Assembly: GCA_949710005.1 (NCBI GenBank)
Contig: OX453272.1
Location: forward strand, 15,420,088 to 15,484,087
DNA from: Ricordea florida
Taxonomy: Eukaryota; Cnidaria; Anthozoa; Corallimorpharia; Ricordeidae
Direction: 5' to 3'
DNA length: 64,000 bases
Of this stretch, positions 12,203 through 22,400 are shown piece by piece (the first letter of the stretch is position 1; each line of letters begins with the position of its first letter). Position numbers and translations under genes: made by a program. Under the pieces are notes generated by a model. That model did not search any database. It saw only the letters and a program-made list of their open reading frames with translations, and was not told the origin of the DNA.

Positions 12203-12723
12203 CAGGGATGTAGGTACACATTTTAACAGGCGGAAATGTTGATATCATCGGCGGGTATGATGAGCCGTAGGCTCATTTTATCATGCCACTGGCACAATAC
12301 ATCTAGGAGGGTCCGGGGGGCATGCTCCAACGGAAAATTTGGAAATCTACACTCTCGGAAACGTGCTTTCCTTCATTTTGGGTGCAAAATTGATCCCCTT
12401 TGGAACTTTTCCCAGTAAATTCGCGATTTCGCATTCATTAGTTTGTTTACATAAGGTAAAAATACCGCTGACACAACGGGTAGAGCCTGCAAACAGAAAC
12501 TCGATGCGATCGTTCGAACTCTGCAAAATGGAGTGTTACGTTCAGTTGACTGAAGTAAGAAAGAAAAAATGGTGCGAGTACCTGAATAAATTGCTGAAAT
12601 TCCCCTGGAAACATTTAGGAGAGAGTAAGTCCTTTTTGAGGTGGCTACTAGCCCTTACAGCCGGAAAAATCACGCTCACAGCCGGGTAATTTTCCCGGCT
12701 CCCGGCTTTTATCTACATCCCTG
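12203..12723. mobile_element. MITE-like insertion with CAGGGATGTAG inverted ends
   Basis: The ends CAGGGATGTAGGTA (12203) and the complement of ATCTACATCCCTG (ending 12723) share 11 perfect bases. The segment is absent from the equivalent place in Helitron B (around 7050-7070). CAGGG ends recall hAT-type elements, but I see no clear 8-bp duplication. Near the right end is a second hairpin (AGCCGGG...CCCGGCT). No coding sequence. Confidence 0.55.
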
Positions 12724-13669
12724 ATTACAATCATTTTCAATTTGTGTTAAGTGAATATTATTGTGATACTTCATCGACTCTGTATTCCCTGTCAAGATAA
12801 TCAATAATTTTACTTCTATTCCCTCTGGTGCACTCTCAGTGGCAGTGAAAGAGCTAAATGAAGGTCAATTTTTAAGCACTGTGTTGAGCGGTATACTGGT
12901 CATGTAATTTGCACCAGGTGTCACTAATTGTGTACCAAACACAGCGTAACAAATAAAATAATGGGGATTACCCTGATAAGAAAAATATCAAATAAAAAAT
13001 AAAATATAAAAGCATTGTGACTTCTTCAAAAACTAGCTTCGCGAGGTTTTTGCGGGAGTCGTATTTCTAGTTATATATGTGTTTATTGCGTTCGACGAAG
13101 GAGAACGCATTCCTAATGCAGGCGAATTTGAAATATATGTATGTATGGACACGCTTTTCACCCCCCGCGAACTTGAATTGTGTAGGCTTCCTCACTGGCA
13201 GAAGAAAACGCTTTATTTTTCCGCAAAACAACGACGAAACTCCTCAAAACTTTGAGATTCGACAGGAAAAAATTAGAGCAACGTTTCGCCTGATCAAAAG
13301 TTGATAATAATCTAGGTTTTAAGACTTTTGCGCTTATTTGAAAGTTTGTTTACAAACAGAATTTGCCGTGCGCGGCGCTACTTACGCCACCAAAACAGGT
13401 TCAAAATTAAAGAAAAGTTTTGGTTATTTCGTGCTTTTTCTCAATTCTGTCATACAAATCATTTGTTGGGTTTGTTTGGTCTCATTCGGCAATTTATGAC
13501 AAAAACAAGCGGTATTTTGAAAACTTTTCTATCAAAACAAATTTTGATCACGCGTAAAATCTTAGTATACGTCAGATGAACGGGAGAGAGAATCCGTCTT
13601 TTTGATCAGGGTCTAACAACTTCAAATTTGCTTTATTTTCGCTTGAATAGCGGAGGAATCGCGATAAAA

Positions 13670-13842
13670 AACTAATTTTGATTTTGAGACGTCAATACCG
13701 CATTATATTGACGGCGTTGGGAGAAAATATATTCTTCGTATTGGGCTCCGTCGCTACTTGACTCTGCAAATACGGAATATATTTTCTTCCAACTACCGTC
13801 AATATCATGCGGTATTGACGCCTCAAGACCAAAATTAGTTTA
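13670..13842. repeat. Foldback with arms of about 65 bp
   Basis: The left arm (13670-13733, AACTAATTTTGATTTTGAGA...) is nearly the reverse complement of the right arm (13776-13842, ...CCTCAAGACCAAAATTAGTT). Both arms contain GTCAATACCGCAT and an AT-rich AAAATATATTC inner end, around a roughly 42-base loop. It would extrude or fold as a long hairpin and may be a small foldback transposon. Confidence 0.65.
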
Positions 13843-14089
13843 TGTTAGCGAGCGTCAGGGACGGTGAACGGAAAGTGGTTATACTATTTTGGTGTTAAAA
13901 AGTGTTTTAAGCAGTATTTATGGATGTCTTAAAGAAGCGTGTACGAATTCTTTTGTGACTATGAAGGCAAATTTGGGATCTGTTTTGTCAAGTCGGCTAC
14001 GTTCGAGAAGAAAGAGCTAGTACTTCGTCATGTTGAATACCGAGGATGAATTCCGTCATCGCACTTCGGTTTTACTTCGCAAGGAATGT

Positions 14090-14745
14090 TACCTACCGAG
14101 TTGTGTAGCTCGGCCGGTCAGGATTTGTGGCCGTAAAACAAAATTACTGAGTTGTGTAGCTCAGGCGGCCATGATTTGTGGCCGTAAAACAAACTTTACG
14201 AGCTGTGTAGCTCGGCCGGCCATGATTTGTGGCCGTAAAACAAACTTTACGAGCTGTGTAGCTCGGCCGGCCATGATTTGTGGCCGTAAAACAAAGTTAC
14301 TGAGTTGTGTAGCTCAGGCGGCCATGATTTGTGGCAGAAAAACAAACTTTACGAGCTGTGTAGCTCGGTCGATTTGTGTTCGAGAAATAAACTTACGGAG
14401 CTCAAGCTCATTATGCTTTGTAGCATCTGCTCATTATTGTCTATCTAAGGGCCGATTCAGCCAGATCAATGTCCTTACGTCTCTCAGGGAAATCAGCGAA
14501 TTAGTTAGCTCAATCGGCAGTAGAGATTCCACTGCTGCAAATTGTACGATTTGTGTTCGAGAAATAAACTCACGGAGCTCAAGCTCATTATGGTTTGCAG
14601 CATCTGCTCATTGTCTATCTAAGGGCCGATTCAGCCAGATCAGAGTCCTTACGTCTCTCAGGGAAATCAGCGAATTAGCTCAATCGGCAGTAGAGATTCC
14701 ACTGCTGCAAATTGTAGTAATAAAAAATTGGGGTCACCAAGCTCG
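14090..14745 (+). repeat. Minisatellite: six ~51-bp units, then two ~165-bp units
   Basis: Units of about 51 bp repeat the core GAGCTGTGTAGCTCGGCCGG and then CCATGATTTGTGGCCGTAAA. Each holds two small stems (GAGC/GCTC and GGCC/GGCC). Two longer units follow, from near 14365 and near 14545, each with GCTCATTATG and TTAGCTCAATCGGCAG. The long open frame across it (14030-14752) repeats SCVARPAMICGRKTNFT, but it follows from unit lengths divisible by three and has no other coding signs, so I do not call a gene. Confidence 0.6.
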
Positions 14746-15035
14746 TTTTTGAGTTATTACAGCTTAAAGCTAAATTTAAAGGTGTTTTCGACAGGTCATA
14801 TTGTTGCTATGGTAACCTGTTATATAAAGGGATGACCATAACCTGTTTACCAATGATTAGGCATTTGTATTATACCGTTATTGTGTTATCGCTTGTTAAA
14901 CAGTCTGTGGTAGTATTCATCCTTCTATGTGACATAGCATGACTGTAGAATAATTCGTGAGAATTAATAATTGGTATCAAAATTCAACGTCTCTATCAAA
15001 GTCGAACGCATTTCACTGATCACTGATTATTGCTA

Positions 15036-15074
<39 letters not shown>

Positions 15075-15090
15075 GGAAGATCCTATCCAG

Positions 15091-15705
15091 GTGAAACAAC
15101 AATTCGAGAAAGTTAAATCTATTCCCAGGGAGGACCTTCTTGCCCCTGCCAATAGAGAATCCAAAAAAATTTTTCCATTGGTTTTAGATTACAACCCTAT
15201 TTTACCTAGCATTGGAAAAATTCTCAATTCTCATAAACATGGCTGTTTTAAATGCAAAGGTAAATGCGATCTTTGCCGTAACTTTTTAGTTGAATCTGAC
15301 CACTTTACTAGCGCTAGTTCTAAAAGATCCTACCAAATTACACAACATCTTCATTGCAAATCCAAAAATGTTATCTATTTGGTCACCTGCACAAAATGTA
15401 GTGTGCAATATGTAGGTTCGACTAGCAATGAATTCAAAGTGCGTTTTCGGAATCATAAATCGGCCATGAATACTAATAAGAAAACTTGTGAAGTTGCGAC
15501 ACACTTCAACAAAACTCTTCATGTTCTCTGTGACTTCAATTTTACAATAATTGAACAAATTTCCAACCCAAGAGACAATAACAGCCTTGATGAACGTCTT
15601 CTAACAAGAGAAGCTTATTGGAGTGCACAACTTTGCACCCTTCAGCCTTATGGATTGAATAAAAGATCTGAATTCAATTCAAGGAATAGAATAAGATTTA
15701 ACTAA
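15091..15705 (+). CDS. PLE GIY-YIG endonuclease domain (partial ORF)
   Basis: The frame has 204 residues to TAA at 15703-15705. The N-terminal part has a Cys-rich linker (GCFKCKGKCDLCRNF). The GIY-YIG domain follows: NVIYLVTCTKCSVQYVGST gives the 'IYL...YVG' pair, then VRFRNHKSAM with the catalytic Arg and His. EAYWSAQL and PYGLNKR close the domain. The reverse transcriptase that should precede it is missing. It is clearly related to the endonuclease at the end of the ORF at 61623-64000 (IYLASCKKCNLQYIGST), but is a separate copy with many differences. As a fragment it would not work alone. Confidence 0.8.
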   Translation: MKQQFEKVKSIPREDLLAPANRESKKIFPLVLDYNPILPSIGKILNSHKHGCFKCKGKCDLCRNFLVESDHFTSASSKRSYQITQHLHCKSKNVIYLVTCTKCSVQYVGSTSNEFKVRFRNHKSAMNTNKKTCEVATHFNKTLHVLCDFNFTIIEQISNPRDNNSLDERLLTREAYWSAQLCTLQPYGLNKRSEFNSRNRIRFN

Positions 15706-15971
15706 CATCTGTCAACGGTTTTGTTTCTTTTCTTTTCACAAGTCTTATTACGTAAAGTTTTTATTCTATATATGTTAATCAAGGGCCCAATTAGGGATCA
15801 CAAATTGTATCACTAATTAGTCCCTATTCATTAGGTTTTTATTAGATGTTAGTTTTTTAAAAAATTTTTATTGTTTGTAATTTTCTTTTTTCTTTCCTTT
15901 CTCATATATAAGACACCAATATTGTAAATAATTTTTTTATTCCAAGTATTTGTAATCTTTTTAATCTTACA

Positions 15972-16013
15972 TACTGTACTGAAGAAGCCCGAATGGGCGA
16001 AACGTCTACAGTA
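15972..16013 (+). ncRNA. Hammerhead ribozyme-like motif with perfect helix I
   Basis: Helix I is TACTGTA (15972-15978) with TACAGTA (16007-16013), 7 of 7 paired. Between them are CTGAAGA (the CUGANGA core), one unpaired A, helix II GCCC/GGGC with loop GAAT, then GAAACGTC. The very short helix III (AC/GU) is as reported for minimal type I hammerheads in Penelope-like elements, which cleave best as dimers. It lies 3' of the endonuclease ORF, as expected. Confidence 0.7.
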
Positions 16014-16294
16014 TTAAACCTCATGTGAGAAGTTCGCTGTTCCTCTTTCATTCCTACTATATATATATATATATATCTATATTTTAAAGGTGTCCGTTCG
16101 CGGTCACGTGTCTCTTTTACTGGTAATTAGGCAACAGGATTATCGCGCTTTCGCACAGCGACTGATATCGTTGGTTACCCAGCAACAGGACACATTTTGG
16201 TACCGGTTTGAACCGGTTAGAACCGTTTTCATACCAGAGGTTATAAATACTGGTTACGTGCCTCGTTATGGCGTATTTCAATATTCACTTATTG

Positions 16295-16314
16295 CAGCCT
16301 CGTCCCCAGGCGCC
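16295..16314 (+). repeat. Left terminal inverted repeat of element 2
   Basis: CAGCCTCGTCCCC followed by AGGCGCC. It differs from the complemented right end only at the second base. The first copy of the direct repeat CACTTATTG is at 16286-16294. Confidence 0.75.
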
Positions 16315-16780
16315 GCTCCCTGGTCGTGCGCGGTGCACTTTGCGTTATGGGATTGATAATTCGCGGATCGCTTGGCGTTGTGGGACTGTTGCGAACGAGA
16401 AGGCGGACGCCTGGCAGATCCTGTTCGGTTTCTTGGCAAAAATAGTCGGTTTCTTGTCAAAAGCCATTTTCGCGCTTGTATCAACGCCATATGTCAACGA
16501 ATCATCACTGGAAGGTACGTGGAAGTTACTAATGTCAACATGCGGATTTTCGCTGCCATTCGGATCGTTTTTGTTGCTCTATCGTGCAAAATCTTCTCTG
16601 CGGTTTACTTGGGCGAATGTGGGCCCCTCTGCTCAAATAATTGGCGGGAAGATTTCTTTTCCCGGGCTTCATTTGATCAACTCGAAATTAGCGATTCGAC
16701 AATAAGAATGGCGGGAAATCCTGACAGACGACTGATCATGAAAAAAGAAAACCTTGCGTTCAGGGCGGCAAGATCTAGCA

Positions 16781-19400
16781 ATGGCGGATGGAGATCCTCT
16801 GCCGGCATTAGAAGACTTTCTCTTAGATGACGGTGAGTAAAGTTAAAACTTTAACCGTAGCGGTGCCAGAGGGATTTTTTCGATTTTGATACATCAAGTC
16901 TGCTTTTATATAATGTACAGTACCTCTAGATGGTGGAAGTTCAACTGTGAGCAACGCTCGTTCACTAGGAAGAGAATTCGATGAGGTAGCCAAAAATTAT
17001 GGAGAAAAGCATGACCTCACGCCGAACTCAAAGGAAAGTATTTTACCAAGTTCCAAGCGCTTGGAAGTGGGTAAGCTGATTCTTTTGTGTCATTTAATTT
17101 ATGTGAGTTGCATGTAAGCTTACATGTGTGCTTAATAACACATTCATCATGGATCTTGAACATTTATTGTGGACTTGATAACAAGTCTCACTATTATTTA
17201 TTGTTTTATTGTTATATATAATCTATGATAACTTTGCAGTAGACAGTGTGGTGGCTTTCTTGAGTTTCTTGTTATATTTAGGTAAAGTTTACTTCTAAAC
17301 CAGTTTTCTTGTATGTGATCTAGCAGGGCGTGAATTATCTGGCGCTGAGCTCAAAAAGAGGCAAGAAAACTTGCAAGCCAAACTTCACAAGGGTTTTATT
17401 GAGTCTACTGGCAAACAGGTTCTACAAGCAGTTGTTCTTAACTTCCTCAATCTTGAGAAACATGAAAAAAGTCTTTGTACAAGGGTTGTTAAGGGGGCTT
17501 TCACACCAGCAAGTATTAAGAGAATTCGCAGGAGTGGGGATGAATAGTATCCTTTTTTATTAATTTTATTATTAATTTTTTTATGCTTTTGATAATTATG
17601 CAGATGTTTTCAATGCATTACATTCTTTTAAATATCAAATTCATTGTATGTTGGTTTTTGGAGCAGGATCAGAGGTGGAGAAACCTGAAAATGTGATGGC
17701 ATATATGTTAAGATCACTCTATTACTTGTTTCCAAATATGTTTGTTCTATCTAAAGTAAACAATACTTTTGAATCTTTTTGAAAAAGCAATGCACAGTAC
17801 AGTGAAATAAATTAATAAAATATTACAACCAAGAAAACTATTTGATTTAACTTAAAACTGTAAACCGTTTTTGAAACATTTTATGCTTGAGCAAAACCTC
17901 ATCCCACGTGTGACATAAATAAATTGATTGAATGATTGATTAACCTGAACTCAAACTTAAGCCTAGTACCTCTAGATCTAGCTATAAAAGATTCTTTGTG
18001 TCTATAGGTCTGTGTAAGAAACAGGTGCTTTGAGGTTGGAGAATACTTAGAACATGTTTCAAGATTAAACATTGTTCTGACCTTAACCCTGTTGAAGCTT
18101 TGTATACACAAACATTTTGATGAAACCTTCAATGGTGCACATCCAGGAAAACACTGTTACAGTGAATGAACATGTAGACAGAATGCAAAGTCAAATAGCT
18201 GATTGTGAGTGGTGTATGGGAGAAATATGGTCAAAACTTATGACAGCTTTAGAAGAACAAGATAATGACAATACAGCATTGCAACTTGCTTTAAAGTATA
18301 AGACTGAAGAACAGAGCAGAGACAAGTATATCAAGGCACTGGTAACACTCTATCAGAATGAGATAACCAACATCCAAGCACATGGGGAAAGTCTGACAGA
18401 TATGCAGAAAAAACTAATTGGTACAGAGATGAAAAAACTTGAAGAATGTGCCAATAAGGGTTACAGAGCTGGAAAGTTTTCCACTGATACGGACATACCT
18501 AATGATATATTTCAAGGATTTCTGGAAGAAATTCAAGAGAAATGCCCACTCGTGATGTCCGCCATTAAGAGTCTTGTGGTATCAGATAATACGCACCGGA
18601 ATGCTAACAAAACAGAACATTACAAGAAGTTGTGTGCCAGTCAGTCTTTGGCCATTCTCTTGAATATTAGAAATTCAAGAGCCGTTAATGACTTTGTGTT
18701 TTTGTTTGGAATACTTTGTATTTCGTATGGTGCAGGCAAACAAATGATCAACATGCTGTCTAAACTTGGTCTCAGTGTACAGTGGGACACCCTGTAAGTA
18801 CATGTACATCTATCTTTACATGATGTATGTGGATACAAAATATACTAATAATATTATAAGGTGGTTTTATATGAAGTGTATTCATTGAACTTAGAAGAAC
18901 CTGTTTATTTTGATAGTGCCTTTAAATTGGTTCATGCTTTAGTGTGCGGAACTTTGGGGAGCACAAAAGAAGTGTAAAAATTGCTTGAGGCAATAGGTGA
19001 GAGCAACTCTAGCTTCTTGAGTGCTCTCCATCCAAACGTCCCACATGCAACACAACTTGATAGTGCACAGCTGAAAGCATGAACCAATTGTTTTATAATA
19101 TTACCAGTAGAAATGGTGGACACTTATGTATACTGAATTTAATTGCACGGCTCTGCTTATAGCTATGTTATGAGGTTCGTTAATGGGCAAACCTACCTGC
19201 TGTAGCCTGGATCCTCACCCTTACCAAAGCTGGTGATATGGGACATATGTGGCCCAAGTATGGAAAAAACATGGGATGATCTATGGTCCATATATGATAT
19301 TTCTATGGCCTTGATATGGGCTATTGCCTTCCATATCAAACCCATACATGGTCACTGTTTCTTCTCAAGAGACATCATATTGTCTACTTCTATGGGATTG

Positions 19401-19435
<35 letters not shown>

Positions 19436-22400
19436 TGATTTGTATGGAAACTGCATGGGACTACCCCATAGCAAAACCATATGATCCTGTCTTGTGTCTA
19501 TGGGATTTCTATGTATTTCGCAAAGTTCCATAGAACTTCCATAGCATTTTGGTATTGTTATTTGATATGGGGATGCTATGGGCCCTTTTTATTTTTCAGT
19601 TCCGTACCAAATCCATATGTTCCAGGAATTACTATTGTTACTATGGGAAATCTATGGTACACTAAAAAAGAAAATGTACCCATATTAAACCCATAGCTTG
19701 GTTCCCATGCACTGGAGAAACCCATAGGATTCCCATTTAGCTTATAAATAAGCTCTCTGATCATGTTGGCAGCACAGGGGAGAGAATGCCCCTGCTGCTA
19801 TCCTTTCCCCTTACGTTTTTTTTAAGAAAACGTTACCTCACACTTTGAACATAATTTCATCAGTTTAATTGTAAGGTGACCAAGCCATTGTTTGGAATTC
19901 TTCACACATCTTTGTCTTATCTAGTGATCATGAAGTTAAATTTCCAAAAATCTCTCAAATTGCATAATAAAAACAGCTAGCAGCTTGACAACTTAACTTT
20001 ATAAGTCAATACTATTACATTAAATCATTCTTGAAAACTGACAAGTAAAAGAAATGTAAAAAAAGAGAACACTATTAAAAATATGTACATGTAGATGATA
20101 AAACCCTCCTGGGTAAAATGTAGCTTAAGAATATGAAAATCTGTTAACTGTCCATATTTACTCATGTCTGAAAGCTCGAATTCGTGGAGGTCTTCTTGCC
20201 TCCATGCATTTCATATTAATTTTCTGAACCACACTGCTTGGAAGTGGCAAGTCGCAAACTTTGAACAAACTTTGCCTAGAAAAAGAAAAGAAAACACCTG
20301 CAGTTAAAGGTCTGTCGTGTTGTAATCTTTTTTGTTAGAAACTCCTGCTATGTCAACAATGACTGAATGTAAAATTCTGGTGTCACAGCACCAAAATGTT
20401 ACAAAGTTAATACAAGGGTTTGCTTTTGTTCTTCATAGCATACAAGGTACCAAATGATTTAACCAAGTCTTTTAATATTCATTAGTATAAACATGCATTT
20501 TGGATTGTTTTGCCCACATGGTAACATAAAAAGGTTTTTAGGAAGTCTACCTGCATTTCCTCAGCATAATTATTAACTGGAAAGTGTTTCATGTGTTTGC
20601 ATGCATACAGCTAACAGTTAAAAAAGTGAAGATCAGTCATTCACATGTATTAAAGTGTCTCTAGCATTTCATCAGTCTAGGTAAATTGCCAGTACACTGG
20701 TTGGTAATGACTTTTGACAAAACTAGACTGTTCATGCAATATAGACTTTCTGTAACTTTTCGCTCTGTCAAAGAGTGACGAGTAGCACCTCGATCGTGCT
20801 TGAATAACTTGCATGTATTGTTTTAGTCAAGTAAGATCCTGTGCTTAAACGGCTTTTACTGGTTAGTATAGTGTAAGTCCATCAAATAAACACTGGAATC
20901 TTCGTTTGTTGATGACAGAAAATGATCGTTTATGTCTGAGAAACATAAGCTAAAGTTTATAAATGCATACATGCGAATCCCATGTCCACATGCTTTTCAA
21001 TGTACTGAGAACAACTTACCTTCTCTGAGACGTGCTGGGATGCTTCTCTTTCTTGAGTTTCGTCCCGACATTATGGGTTTTACTTTCCTCTTATATTTCC
21101 GTCCATCTCTTTTAAAGAAAAGTACTTCTTCTGTGAAAGGCACAGGAAAAACAATCGCTTATCGAGCTTGATGAATATCCATGCTGGAATCTCTGAAGAT
21201 TTGAAATGGACGCGCTTGGCTTGATGCAGTCACGTTATTGGTTGACAAAAGACCACGTGATCTTTTGCTGAAAGGCGACAAAGGATCGTGGGCTCAAACG
21301 CATCGCAAACAAACATGACCGACAAATGTTCAGGCGATGGTATTCGAAAACAAAGAGGGCGCTATAGACAATTTTTGCGTCATTCTAATCCTTATACGTT
21401 TGCAGCAGCAAGGAGGCGAAAAACAGGCAGAGGTAGCCTCAATAAAACGGGTCGATCACGAACCGTTTCTCAAAATGGCTCCGACAGAACTGAGTGCGTG
21501 TTCAATCGAGCCATTCACAAGTGAGCTTACCAACTTGCCAGATGATGAGAAGAGCTGTCGTGAATAAGTTCAGGAAACAGACAACACCTTAAGTGGTGAT
21601 TTCTGCTGCTTTGAGGTAGAGCAAGACGAAGATGAAATAAGTCAGTTCGAATTTGAAGAGACACATGATGCCGTGACGTTGGTTATGCAGCACATTTCCC
21701 AAATCATTTTGAAAAAGATTGATTTCATCAAAAATAATTGAGTCAGCAAAGCTTTAAGTAATTTTAAGTAAAGTTCTGCCCTCCAAATGAAATTGTTGTT
21801 TCCCATTTGATTGAGACTCTAACAAGTTTGTGCTAGGTTCAGTAGTTTATCATGACATGTTAGTAAATAAAAAGTACTTCAATTATTATGGTTTGTGTAA
21901 TTCATTATATAAAGCCCTTTTAATTTTTGATGGTCAAGACTTCTTGTTTTTGCTCTCTCAAGTAATAATAGACACATGATGTGTTTACTGCAAAGGACTG
22001 GTCATCATAAGTTGGGCCCAGTATTCACAGTCATAATGATTGCAGTCTTATTGTTTCAGATTTCTTTAAGGCCATCCCCAGCATAACTTATAGCTTCCAC
22101 GTAATGCAATTTATATCGCATGTAACAAGAGGCTGTTTGAAATGGAAAATGATATTTTTCTGAGCTGTCAATTATGGGTGCTTCTTGCCACTGGAATTTT
22201 GTAACCAGCCCATAGAATATCCATAGCAAGTGATATTTGGAAAGTTGCTGGGTGATAAAAACTGAATAAAATATAACAAAGACTTTTCTGCCCCATAGAG
22301 ATTCCATATAAATTCCAATGGAAAACCTATGGAACTTGCAGCAGTGTTTTATTTGCTGGTATGGATAATCTATGGAGCATTACAATGTGTACATCCCATA

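Larger units (their letters stand above)
6020..13070 (+). mobile_element. Non-autonomous Helitron C, interrupted by Helitron B
   Basis: The 5' end is TTCCTCGCGAAGC at 6020. The 3' end at 13070 is CTAG followed by T, preceded by a hairpin (CAAAAACTAG...GAGGTTTTTG) and GCGGGAGTCGTATTT. Its own sequence is 6020-6695 plus 9685-13070. It keeps fragments of the Helitron leader ORF (near 6260-6700: ETDFTRPGSTSQ) but no Rep/helicase. Two short insertions (11258-11790 and 12203-12723) enlarge it. The 3' kilobases match the 3' region of autonomous Helitron A at 41160-42281, so A is a plausible driver. Confidence 0.75.
13071..15030. other. Non-coding stretch between Helitron C and the PLE fragment
   Basis: I see no supportable gene here. 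The content is the foldback at 13670-13842 and the tandem repeats at 14090-14745. The sequence before and after them has only short chance reading frames. It may include the remaining right side of element 1, but I find no inverted end to pair with it because the left end lies outside the window. Confidence 0.5.
15070..16055 (+). mobile_element. 5'-truncated Penelope-like element
   Basis: It begins beside a (TA)n tract (15037-15070) and ends near another (about 16057-16076). It contains only the GIY-YIG endonuclease end of the ORF, a 3' region of about 270 bases and a hammerhead-like motif at 15972-16013. 5' truncation and insertion at TA-rich DNA are usual for Penelope-like elements. The right (TA)n runs straight into the TCTATATTTTAAAGG sequence of Helitron A. 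Confidence 0.75.

Noticed and set aside
14110..14370. CRISPR-like array
   Set aside because: The units are head-to-tail with no unique spacers, and the genome is eukaryotic.
14495..14535. tRNA-like sequence (TTAGCTCAATCGGCAG)
   Set aside because: It resembles a box A / D-arm, but there is no acceptor stem, anticodon arm or box B. It is part of a tandem repeat.
14030..14752. 240-residue repeat protein
   Set aside because: The openness follows from tandem units of length divisible by three. There is no start context, no other domain and no support outside the repeats.
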